Assembly (NCBI GenBank): GCA_049999725.1
Contig: JBNGIS010020523.1
Coordinates: 11,911-33,694, forward strand
Source of the DNA: Haplomitrium mnioides
Taxonomy: Eukaryota; Marchantiophyta; Haplomitriopsida; Calobryales
Reading direction: 5' to 3'
Length of the DNA stretch: 21,784 bases
A program made the position numbers and the translations under genes. The notes below the pieces were generated by a model. The model had not been told where the DNA came from, did not search any database, and was given only the letters and a program-made list of their open reading frames with translations. Positions within the stretch are counted from its first letter, which is position 1. The number at the start of each line of letters is the position of its first letter. Positions 1 through 9,881 of this stretch are shown here, in pieces.

Positions 1-69
1 TCACTGCGTGTGGAGGAATGTACAGCGCAACGGCTCTCTCTCTCTCTATGTAATGCATGTACCACAACA
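1..69. other. Non-satellite sequence at left edge
   Basis: These bases do not align with any part of the 130-bp monomer. The equivalent positions upstream of the matching monomers at 3118 and 6108 carry normal satellite sequence, so something else replaces it here. Satellite similarity starts between about 68 and 75 (TATACATCCACCATCAAG begins at 77) and is clear from there on. The stretch includes a CT microsatellite. It may be the chromosomal flank of the array or the end of an element inserted in it. It is too short to identify, and no target-site duplication can be tested because the other side lies outside the window. Confidence 0.7.
34..47. repeat. (CT)7 microsatellite
   Basis: Seven perfect CT units lie between G33 and A48, in the only part of the window that is not satellite. 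It is a simple sequence repeat close to the array boundary, with no function implied. Confidence 0.9.
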
Positions 70-693
70 ATTATCCTATACATCCACCATCAAGTTACAA
101 TATATAATTGATGTATCACACAATTATACAACACAACATCATTTTTATAACAAGTGGCCTAGTCGTGTCCTCGTAGCACCATTGTCGAAATAGCTCCCAT
201 GCAACCATACATCCACTATCAAGTTACAATATACCATTCATGTATCATACTCTTATACAATAGAACATCATCGCTAAAACAAGTGGGCCAACTCGTTTCC
301 TCATAGCATAATTGTCGAAGCAGCTCCTATACAAGCATACATCCACTATCAAGTTTCAATATACCTATGATGGATCATAGTTTTATGCAACATAACATCA
401 TCACTATACTAAGAGCGCCCAGTTGAGTCCTCGTAGCACCGTTGTTCAAATAGCTCCCATGCAACCATAGTTTCGTTATCAAGTTACAATATACCATTGA
501 TGCATCATACTCTTATACAACAGAACATCATCGCATCACCAAGTGGGCTTTGTCGTGTCTTCATAACACTGTTGATGAAATTCCTCCCAATCAACCATAC
601 ATCCACTATGAAGCTACAATATACCATTGATGTATCATACTCTTATACAACAGAACATCATTGCTATTACAAGTGGGCCCAATCAGGTCCTCG

Positions 694-696
694 TTT
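694..696. other. 338-bp out-of-register deletion junction
   Basis: Sequence passes from the TCCTCGTAGC motif of one monomer straight into the TTGTACAACAAAAC part of a later one (TCCTCGTTTGTACAAC). Phase markers at 584 and 766 are 182 bp apart instead of a multiple of 130; adding 338 restores 520 bp, four monomers. Copies 2, 3 and 4 have the full series, for example 3419 to 4214. Only one or two T bases are shared at the joint. Confidence 0.8.
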
Positions 697-1160
697 GTAC
701 AACAAAACATCATAGCTATGACAAGTGGGCTTAGCCTTGTCCTCGTAGCACAGTTGTTCAAACACCTCCCATTCAACCATACTTTCACTATTAACTTACA
801 ATATACCATTGATGTATCATACTATTACACAAAAGAACAACATCGGTATAGCAAGTGGACCTAGTCATGTACTCCTAGCACTGTTGTTGAAATAGCTCCC
901 ATGCAACCATACATCCACTATCAAGTTACAATATGCCTTTCATGTATTACTATTATACAACAAAACATCATTGCTATATCAGGTGGGCCAAGTCATGTCC
1001 TTGTAGCACTGTTGTCAAAATAGTTCACATACAACCATACATCCACTTTCAAGTTACAATATACCATTGATGTATCATACTCTTGTACAACAGAACATTA
1101 TCGCTACAACCAGTGGGCATTGTTGTTTCCTCGTAGCACTGTTGTCGAAATAGCTCCCAT

Positions 1161-1180
1161 ACAACCATACACAACCATAC
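1161..1180 (+). repeat. 10-bp tandem duplication (copy 1)
   Basis: ACAACCATAC occurs twice in direct succession, lengthening this monomer to about 140 bp. The same duplication is at the same HOR position in copies 4, 5 and 6 but not in copy 3, and copy 2 lacks the monomer. Confidence 0.9.
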
Positions 1181-2689
1181 ATCCACTATCAAGCTATAAT
1201 ATACCATTGATTTATCATACTTTTCTACAACGGAACATCATCGCTATAACAAGTGGGCCGAGTCCTTTCCTCGTAGCACTGTTGTCAAAATAGCTTCTAT
1301 CCAATGACACATCCTTAATCAAATTGCAATACACCAATGATCTATCATACTCTTTTACAATAGAACATCATCGCTATAACAAGTGGACCCAATAGTGTCC
1401 TTGTAGCACCGTTGTCGAAATAGCTCACATACAATTGAACATTCACTATAGAGTTAGAATATACCATTCATGTATCACACAATTATACAACACAACATCA
1501 TATTTTTAACAAGTGCCCCAGTCGTGTCGTCGTAGCACTGTTGTTGAAATAGCTCCTATGCAACCATACATCCACTATCAAGTTACAATATACCATTCAT
1601 GTATCATGCTCTTATACAACAGCACATCATCGCTATAACAAGTGGGACTAGTTGTGTCCTCCTAACACCATTTTCGAAACAGCTCCCATACAACCATACA
1701 TCCACTATCAAGTTACTATATATCATTGTTGAATCATACTCTCATGCAACAGAACATTTTTTCTATAACAAGTAGGCCGAGTCGTGTCCTCATAGCACCG
1801 TTGTCGAAATAGCTCCCATGCAACCATACATCCACTATCAAGTTACAATATACCATTGATGCATCATACTTTTATACAACAGAACATCATCGCTATAAAA
1901 AGTGGGCTTAGCCATGTCCTCATAGCTTTGTTTTCTAAATACCTCACATTCAACCATACATCCACTATCAAGTTACAATATACCATTCATGTATCATACT
2001 CTTATACAATACAACATTATTGCTTTAACAAGTGGGCCCAGTCATGTCCTCATAGCACCGTTGTCGAAATAGCTCCCATACAACCATACATCCACTATCA
2101 AGTTACAATATACCATTGATGTATCATACTCTTTCACAATAGAACATCATCACTATAACAAGTGGGTCCAATCGTGTCCTCGTAGCACCGTTCTCGAACT
2201 ATCTCCTATGCAACCATACATCCAACATGAGGTTACAATATACCATTGATGTATCACACTCTTATTCAACAGAACATCATTGCTATAACAAGTGGGCGAA
2301 GTCGTGTCCTCGTAGCAGCATTGTCGAAATAGCTCCCATACAACCATACATCCACTATCAAGCTACAATATACCATTGATGTATCATATACTCTTATACA
2401 ATAGAACATCTTTGCTATAACAAGTGGGCGTTGTTGTGTCCTCGTAGCAGCGTTGTCGAAATAGGTCTCATACTACTTTAGAGAACCATACATCCACTAT
2501 CAAGTTACAACATGCTATTGATGTATCATACCTTCATACAACACAACATCATCGTTGTAACAAGTGGGCCTCGTTGTCTTCTCATAGCACCGTTGTCGAA
2601 AAAGCTCCCATCCAATCATGCATTTACAGTCAAGTGACAATATGCCATTGATGTATCATACTCTTGTAAAACACAACATCATTGGCATA

Positions 2690-2712
2690 ACAAGTGGGCC
2701 TAGTCCTTTCCT
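2690..2712. other. Two-monomer deletion junction in copy 1
   Basis: The monomer following TCCAATCATGCATTT acquires the AGTCCTTTCC variant directly. In copy 2 these two variants are separated by about 350 bp (5206 to 5556), in copy 1 by about 91 bp. This is an in-register loss of about 260 bp with the crossover inside the shared GGCATAACAAGTGGGCC region. Confidence 0.7.
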
Positions 2713-3011
2713 TGTAGCACCGTTGTTGAAATAGCTCCCATACAACCATACATCGACTATCAAGTCACAATATACCATTGATGTATCATATTCTTAGACA
2801 AAACAATATCATCCCTAAAACAATTGGCCTAGTTGTGTCCTCCTAGCATTGCTCTCGACTTCCATGCAACCATACATCCACTATCAAGTTACAATATACC
2901 ATTGATGTATGGTACCCTTAGACAACAGAACATCATCACTAAAACAAGTGGCCTAGTTGTGTCATCTTAGCACTGTTGTCAAAATAGCTCCCATGCAACC
3001 ATACATCCACC

Positions 3012-3031
3012 ATCAAGTTACAATATACCAT
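3012..3031. other. One-monomer deletion junction in copy 1
   Basis: The CCACCATCAAG start of one monomer is joined to the ACCATTATTGTATCATGCTG part of the monomer that in copy 2 lies one unit further on. The GTCTAGTGGTG monomer (5941 in copy 2, 9715 in copy 3, 14940 in copy 5) is therefore absent. The break lies in the identical stretch between the two variants, so it cannot be placed more exactly. Confidence 0.7.
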
Positions 3032-3117
3032 TATTGTATCATGCTGTTGTACAACAAAACATCATAGCTATAACAAGTGGGCTTAGCCGTGTCCTCATAG
3101 CACCGTTGTTGAAATAT

Positions 3118-6107
3118 CTCCCAATATCCCATACATCCACCATCAAGTTACAATATATAATTGATGTATCACACAATTATACAACACAACCTCATCTTTA
3201 TAACAAGTGGCCTAGTCGTGTCCTCATAGCACTTTTGTCGAAATAGCTCCCATGCAACCATACATCCACTATCAAGTCACAATATACCATTCATATATCA
3301 TACTCTTATACAATAGAACATTATCGCTAAAACAAGTGGGCCAAATCGTTTCCTCATAGCACCATCGTCGAAGCAGCTCCCATGCAACCATACATCCACT
3401 ATCAAGTTTCAATATACCTATGATGGATCATAGTCTTTTGCAACAAAACATCATCACTATACTAAGTACGCCCAGTTGAGTCCTCATAGCACCGTTGTTC
3501 AAATAGCTCCCATGCAACGATACTTCCATTACAATATACCATTGATGCATCATACTCTTTTATAACAGAACATCATCGCAACAGCAAGTGGGCTTAGTTG
3601 TGTCTTCATAGTACTGTTGTTGAAATTCTTCCCAATCAACCATGCATCCACTATCAATCTACAATATACCATTGATGTATCATTTACTTATACAACTGAA
3701 TATCATCGCTACTACAAGTGGGCCCAATCGTGTTATCGTAGCACCGTTGTAGAAATAGCTCCCATATAGCCATACATCCAGTATCAAGTTACAATATACC
3801 ATTGATGTATCATACTCCAATATAACAAAACCTCATTGCTTTAACAAGTGGGCGCAATCCTGTCCGCGTAGCCACGTTGTCGAAATAGTTCCTATACAAC
3901 CATACATTCACTATCAATTTACAATATACTATTGATGTATCATACTCTTATACAACAAAATGTCATTACTATAGCAAGTGGGTCTAGTGGGGTCCTTATT
4001 GTACACTTGTCAAAATATCTTCCGTGCAACCATACATCCACTATCAAGCTACAATATACCATTAATGTATCATACTATTGTACAACAAAACATCATTGCT
4101 ATGACAAGTATGCTTAGTCGTGTTCTTGTAGCACAGTTGTTGAAATACCTCCCATTCAACCATACTTCCACTATTAATTTACAATATACCATTGATGTAT
4201 CATACTGTTATACAAAAGAACAACATCAGTATAACAAGTGAACTTAGTCATGTCCTCCTAGCACCGTTGTTGAAATAGCTCCCATGCCACCATACATCCA
4301 CTATCAAATTACAAAATGCCATTCATGTATTATGCTCTTATACAACAAAACATCATTGCTATATCAGGTGGGCCCAGTCGTATCCTCGTAGCACCGTTGT
4401 CGAAATAGCTCCCATGCAACCATACATCCACTATCAAGTTACAATATACCATTGATGCATCATACTCTTATACAACAGAACATCATGGCTATAAAAAGTG
4501 GGTTTAGTCGTGTCCTCATAGCTTTGTTGTTGAAATACCTCACATTCAACCATACATCTACTATCAAGTTACAATATACAATTTATATATCATACTTTTG
4601 TACAATAGAACATTATCACTATAACAAGTGGGCCCAGTGATGTCCTCGTAGCACCGATGTCGAAATAGCTCCAATACAACCATACATCCACCATCAAGCT
4701 ACAATATACCATTGATATATCATGCTCCTTCACAATAGAAATCATCGCTATAACAAGTGGGTCCAATCGTGTCCTCGTAGCACCGTTCTCGAACTATCTC
4801 CCATGCAACCATACATCCAGTATCAAGTTACAATATACCATTGATGTATCACATTCTTATACAACAGAACATCATTGCTATAACAAGTGGGCGTAGTCGT
4901 GTCCTCGTAGCAGCGTTGTCAAAATACCTCCCATACAACCATACATCCACTATCAAGTGACAATATACCATTGATGTATCATATACTCTTATACAATAGA
5001 ACATCATTGCTATAACAAGTGGGCGCAGTTGTGTCCTCAAAGCAGGGTTGTCGAATCAGCTCCCACACTGCTTTACAGAACCATACATCCACTATCAAGT
5101 TACAATATACCATTGATGTATCATACTCTCATACAACACAACATCATCGTTGTAACAAGTGGGCCTCGTTGTCTCCTCATAGCACTGTTGTCAAAATAGC
5201 TCCCATCCAATCATACATTTACAGTCAAGTGACAATATGCCATTGATGTATCATACTCTTGTAAAACAGAACATCATCGGCATAACAAGTAGGCCCAGTA
5301 GTGTCCTCGTTGCACTGTTGTGGAAATAGCTTCTTTACAACCATACATTCACTATCAAGTTACAATATACCATTGATGTATCATCCTATTATACAACAGA
5401 ACATCATCGCTATAGCAAGTGGGCCTTGTCATGTTCTTGTAACACAATTGTCGAAATAGCTCCTATCCAAACATACATCCACAATCAAGTGACAATATAC
5501 CATTGATGTATCACACTCTTTCACAACAACACATCATAGCTATAACAAGTAGGCCAAGTCCTTTCCATGTAGCACCGCTGTTGAAATAACTCCCATGCAA
5601 CCATACATCGACTATCAAGTCACAATATACCATTGATGTATCATACTCTTAGACAACAGAACATCATCCCTAAAACCAGTGGCCTAGTTGTATCCTCGTA
5701 GTATTGTTGTCAAAATAGCTCCCATACAACCATACATCCACTATCAAGTTACAATATACCATTGATGTATGGTACTCTTAGACAACAGAACATCATCACT
5801 AAAACAAGAGGCCCAATCGTATCATCGTAGCACTCTTGTCAAAATAGCTCCCATGCGACCATACATCCACCATCAAGTTACAATATACCATTGATGTATG
5901 ATGCTCTTTTACAACAGAACATCATCGCTATAACAAGTGGGTCTAGTGGTGTCCTCGTAGTACGGTTGTCAAAATAGCTTCCATGCAACCATACATCCAC
6001 TATCAAGTTACAATATACCATTATTGTATCATGCTGTTATACATCAAAACATCATAGTTATAACAAGTGGGCTTAGTCGTGTCCTCATAGCACCGTTGTT
6101 GAAATAC
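3118..6107 (+). repeat. HOR copy 2 (2,990 bp, six monomers missing)
   Basis: It runs from the CTCCCAATATCCC monomer at 3118 to the equivalent position at 6108, 2,990 bp or exactly 23 x 130. Markers are TATATAATTG 3154, TATGATGGATCATAG 3419, CATATAGCCATAC 3763, AAAAGAAC 4214, ACCTCACATTCAAC 4537, the 10-bp insertion variant 5066, TCCAATCATACATTT 5206, ATGTATGGTAC 5765 and GTCTAGTGGTG 5941. The GACACATCC monomer and its neighbours are absent: the spacing from 4214 to 4537 is 323 bp where other copies have about 1,100 bp, a loss of six monomers. The first monomer differs from that of copy 3 at about 8 of 130 positions. Confidence 0.88.
4370..4450. other. Six-monomer deletion junction in copy 2
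   Basis: After the CTATATCAGGTGGGCC monomer, which follows AAAAGAAC at 4214, the sequence goes directly to the TTGATGCATCATACTC monomer that precedes ACCTCACATTCAAC. Copies 1, 3, 4 and 6 have about 1,100 bp between the two markers, copy 2 only 323 bp. The loss is about 780 bp and phase is kept. Confidence 0.75.
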
Positions 6108-6627
6108 TTCCCAATATCCCATACATCCACCATCAAGTTACAATATATACTTGATGTATCACACAATTATACAACACAACATCATCTTTATAACAAGTGG
6201 TCTAGTCGTGTCCTTGTAGCACCATTGTCGAAATAGCTCCCATGCAATCATACATCCACTATAAAGTTACAATATACCACTCATGTATCATACTCTTATA
6301 CAATAGAACATTATCGCTAAAACAAGTGGGTCGAGTCGTTTTCTCATAGCACCATCATCGAAGCAGCTCCCATACAACCATACATCCACTATTAAGTTTC
6401 AATACACCTATGATGGATCATAGTCTTATGCAACAGAACATCATCACTATACTAAGTATCCCCAGTAGTGTCCTCGTAGCACCGTTGTTCAAATAGCTCC
6501 CATGCAACCATACTTCCTTTATCAAGTTACAATATACCATTGATGCATCATACTCTTATACAACAGAACATTATCACAACAACAAGTGGGCTTAGTCGTG
6601 TCTTCATAGCACTGTTGTTGAAATTCC
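6108..6627 (+). repeat. Paralogous four-monomer block, first copy in HOR
   Basis: Four successive monomers carry, in order, ATCACACAATTATACAACAC, CTCATGTATCATACTC, TGATGGATCATAGTCTTATG and TTGATGCATCATACTC followed by GTGGGCTTAG. The same series of variants recurs 1,690 bp (13 monomers) downstream at 7798-8317. Equivalent blocks start near 70, 3118 and 9882 in copies 1, 2 and 4. The block marks an internal duplication that preceded amplification of the whole HOR. Confidence 0.75.
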
Positions 6628-7797
6628 TCCCAATCAACCATACATCCACCATCAAGCTACAATATACCATTGATGTATCATACTCTTACACAACAGAACA
6701 TCATCGCTACTAGAAGTGGGCCAGGTCGTGTTCTCGTAGCACCGTTGTCGAAATAGCTCCCATATAGCCATACATCCAGTATCAAGTTACAATATACCAT
6801 TGACGTATCATACTCTTATACAACAAAACATCATTGCTATAACAAGTGGGGCGCAATTGTGTCCTCGTAGCCGCGTTGTCAAAATAGCTCCCATACAACC
6901 ATACATTCACTATCAAGTTACAATATACCATTGATGTATCCTACTCTTATACAACAGAACATCATCACTATAACAAGTGGGTCTAGTGGTGTCCTCATAG
7001 TACGGTTGTCCAAATAGCTTCTGTGCAACCATACATCCACTATCAAGCTACAATATACCATTAATGCATCATACTATTGTACAACAAAACATCATCGCTA
7101 TGATAAGTGGGCTTAGCCGTGTCCTTGTAGCACAGTTGTTGAAATACCTCTCATTCAACCATACTTCAACTATTTATTTACAATATATGATTAATGTATC
7201 ATACTGTTATACAAAAGAACAACATCAGTATAACAAGTGGGCCTAGTCATGTCCTCCTAGCACCGTTGTTGAAATAGCTCCCATGCAACCATACATCCAC
7301 TATCAAGTTACAATATGCCATTCATGTATTATACTATTATACAACAAAACATCATTACTATATCATGTGGGCCAAGTCGTGTCCTCGTAGCACCGTTGTC
7401 AAAATAGTTCACATACAACCATACATTCACTTTCAAGTTACAATATACCATTGATGTATCATACTCTTATATAATAGAACATCATTGCTACAACTAGTGG
7501 GCCCAATTGTTTCCTCGTAGCACCGTTATCGAAATAGCTCCCATACAACCATACATCCACTATCAAGCTACAATATACCATTGATTTATCATACTCTTCT
7601 ACAACATAACATCATCGCTATAACAAGTGGGCCGAGTCCTTTTCTCATAGCACCGTTGTCAAAATACCTTCTATCCAACGACACATCCCTAATTAAATTG
7701 CAATACACCATTGATCTATCATACTCTTTTACAATAGAACATTATCGCTCTAACAAGTGGACCCAATAGTGTCCTTGTAGCACCATTGTCAAAATAG

Positions 7798-8317
7798 CTC
7801 CCATACAACCATACATTCACTATAGAGTTAGAATATACCATTCATGTATCACACAATTATACAACACAATATCATCTTTTTAACAAGTGCCCGAGTCTTG
7901 TCGTCATAGCTTTGTTGTTGAAATAGCTCCTATACAACCATACATCCACTATTAGGTTACAATATACCATTTATGTATCATACTCTTATACAACAACACA
8001 TCATCACTATAACAAGTGGGACTAGTCATGTCCTTCTAGCACCATTTTCAACACAGCTCCCATACAACCATACAACCACTATCAAGTTACAATATACCAC
8101 TGTTGGATCATACTCTCATGCAAGAGAACGTTTTCGCTATAACAAGTAGGCCAAGTTGTGTCCTCGTAGCACCGTTGTCGAAATAGCTCCCATGCAACCA
8201 TACATCCACTATCAAGATACAATATACCATTGATGCATCATACTTTTATACAACAGAACATCATCGCTATAAAAAGTGAGCTTAGCCATGTCCTCATAGC
8301 TTTGTTGTTGAAATACC
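7798..8317 (+). repeat. Paralogous four-monomer block, second copy in HOR
   Basis: The block repeats the variant order of 6108-6627: ATCACACAATTATACAACAC, then a TTTATGTATCATACTC monomer, then GTTGGATCATACTCTCATGC, then TTGATGCATCATAC with GTGAGCTTAG. It ends at the CATAGCTTTGTTG plus CCTCACATTCAACC variant, which corresponds to the CCTCCCAATCAACC ending of the first block. Its own signature is the short GTGCCC form of the GTGGGCCC motif. It is present in copies 1, 3, 4 and 6, partly in 5, and mostly lost from 2. Confidence 0.72.
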
Positions 8318-9881
8318 TCACATTCAACCATACATCCACCATCAAGTTACAATATACCATTCATGTATCATACTCTTATACAATAGAAAATTATCGCTAT
8401 AACAAGTGGACCCAGTCATGTCCTCGTAGCACCGTTGTCGAACTAGCTCCCACACAACCATACATCCACTATCAAGTTACAATATACCATTGATGTATCA
8501 TACTCTTTCACAATAGAACATCATCGCTATAACAAGTGGGCCCAATCATGTCCTCGTAGGACTGTTCTCGAACTCTCTCCCATGCAACCATACATCCAGT
8601 ATCAAGTTATAATATACCATTGATGTATCACACTCTTATACAACAGAACATCATTGCTATAACAAGTGGGCGCAGTCGTGTCCTCGTAGCAGCATTGTCG
8701 AAATAGCTCCCATACAACCATACATCCACTATCAAGTTACAATATAGCATTGATGTATCATATACTCTTATACAATAGAACATCATTGCTATAACAAGTG
8801 GGCGCAGTTGTGTCCTTGTAGCAGCGTTGTCGAAATAGCTTTGATACTACTTTAGAAAACCATACATCCACTATCAAGTTACAATATGCTATTGATGTAT
8901 CATACTCTCATACAACACAACATCATCATTGTAACAAGTGGGTCTTGTTGTCTAATCATAGCACCGTTGTCAAAAAAGCTCCCATCCAATCATACATTTA
9001 CAGTCAAGTGACAATATGCTATTGATGTATCGCACTGTTGTAAAACAAAACATCATTGGCATAACAAGTGGGCCCAGTCCTTTCCTTGTAGCACCGTTGT
9101 TGAAATAGCTCCCATACAACCATGCATTGACTATCAAGTCACAATATACTATTGATGTATCATACTCTTAGACAACAAAACATCATCATTATAGCAAGTG
9201 GGACTTGTCGTGTCATTGTAGCACAATTGTCGAAATAGCTCCTATCCAAATGTACATCCACAATCAAGTGACAATATACCATTGATGTATCATACTCTTT
9301 CACAACAGCACATCATCGCTATGACAAGTGGGCCCAGTCCTTTCCATGTAGCACCGTTGTTGAAATACCTCCCATACAACCATACATTGACTATCAAGTC
9401 ACAATATGCCATTGATGTATCATACTCTTAGACAACAGAACATCATCCCTAAAACCAGTGGCCTAGTCGTGTCTTCGTAGCATTGTTGTCGGCTCCCATG
9501 CAACCATACATCCACTATCAAGTTACAATATACCATTGATGTATGGTACTCTTAGACAACAGAACATCATCACTTAAACAAGTGGCCTAGTCGTGTCGTC
9601 GTAGCACTATTGTCGAAATAGCTCCCATGCAACCATACATCCACCATCAAGTTACAATATACCATTGATGTATCATGCTCTTTTACAGGAGAATATAATC
9701 GCTATACCAAGTGGGTCTAATTGTGTCCTCGTAGTACGGTTGTCAAAATCGCTTCCATGCAACCATACATCCACTATCAAGTTACAATATACCATTAATG
9801 CATCATGCTATTGTACAACAAAACATTATAGCTATAACAAGTGGGCTTAGCCGTGAGCTCATAGCACCATTGTTGAAATAC

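Larger units (their letters stand above)
70..3117 (+). repeat. HOR copy 1 (5' truncated, internally deleted)
   Basis: This is the first higher-order copy, entered just inside its first monomer. Diagnostic variants appear in canonical order: TATATAATTG at 101, TATGATGGATCATAG at 366, AAAAGAACAACATC at 831, GACACATCC at 1306, ACCTCACATTCAAC near 1941, TACTACTTTA at 2471, TCCAATCATGCATTT at 2611 and ATGTATGGTAC at 2905. The distance from its TATATAATTG marker to that of copy 2 is 3,053 bp, against 3,774 bp for the complete copy. The shortfall is explained by a 338-bp deletion near 695, a two-monomer loss near 2700 and a one-monomer loss near 3020. A further loss of about 9 bp occurs near 2855 (TTGCTCTCGACTTCCATGC). 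Confidence 0.85.
6108..9881 (+). repeat. HOR copy 3 (reference, 29 monomers)
   Basis: This is the fullest copy, 3,774 bp or 29 monomers, holding every diagnostic monomer found in the other copies. Marker offsets from its start are: TATGATGGATCATAG about 301, CATATAGCCATAC 653, GTCTAGTGGTG 873, AAAAGAACAACATC 1105, GACACATCC 1572, ACCTCACATTCAAC 2207, TACTACTTTA 2737, TCCAATCATACATTT 2877, ATGTATGGTAC 3431 and GTCTAATTGTG 3607. Small peculiarities are the lack of the 10-bp ACAACCATAC duplication present in copies 1, 4, 5 and 6, loss of about 7 bp near 9491 (TTGTCGGCTCCC), and a mosaic monomer around 9000-9240. It contains two paralogous four-monomer blocks, 6108-6627 and 7798-8317. Confidence 0.9.

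Noticed and set aside
1-69. Long terminal repeat end or other transposon terminus.
   Set aside because: No terminal inverted repeat, primer-binding site, polypurine tract or target-site duplication can be shown from 69 bases. It is kept only as unidentified non-satellite DNA.
660-720. Insertion of foreign sequence near 690.
   Set aside because: Both sides are normal monomer parts in the same orientation; the irregular spacing is fully explained by a 338-bp deletion relative to copies 2 to 4.
2465-2490. TACTACTTTAGAGAACC variant (also 5066, 8845, 14065, 16740) as a protein-binding or mobile-element site.
   Set aside because: It is a 10-bp length variant of a single HOR monomer, inherited by all copies that keep that monomer; nothing indicates insertion by an element.
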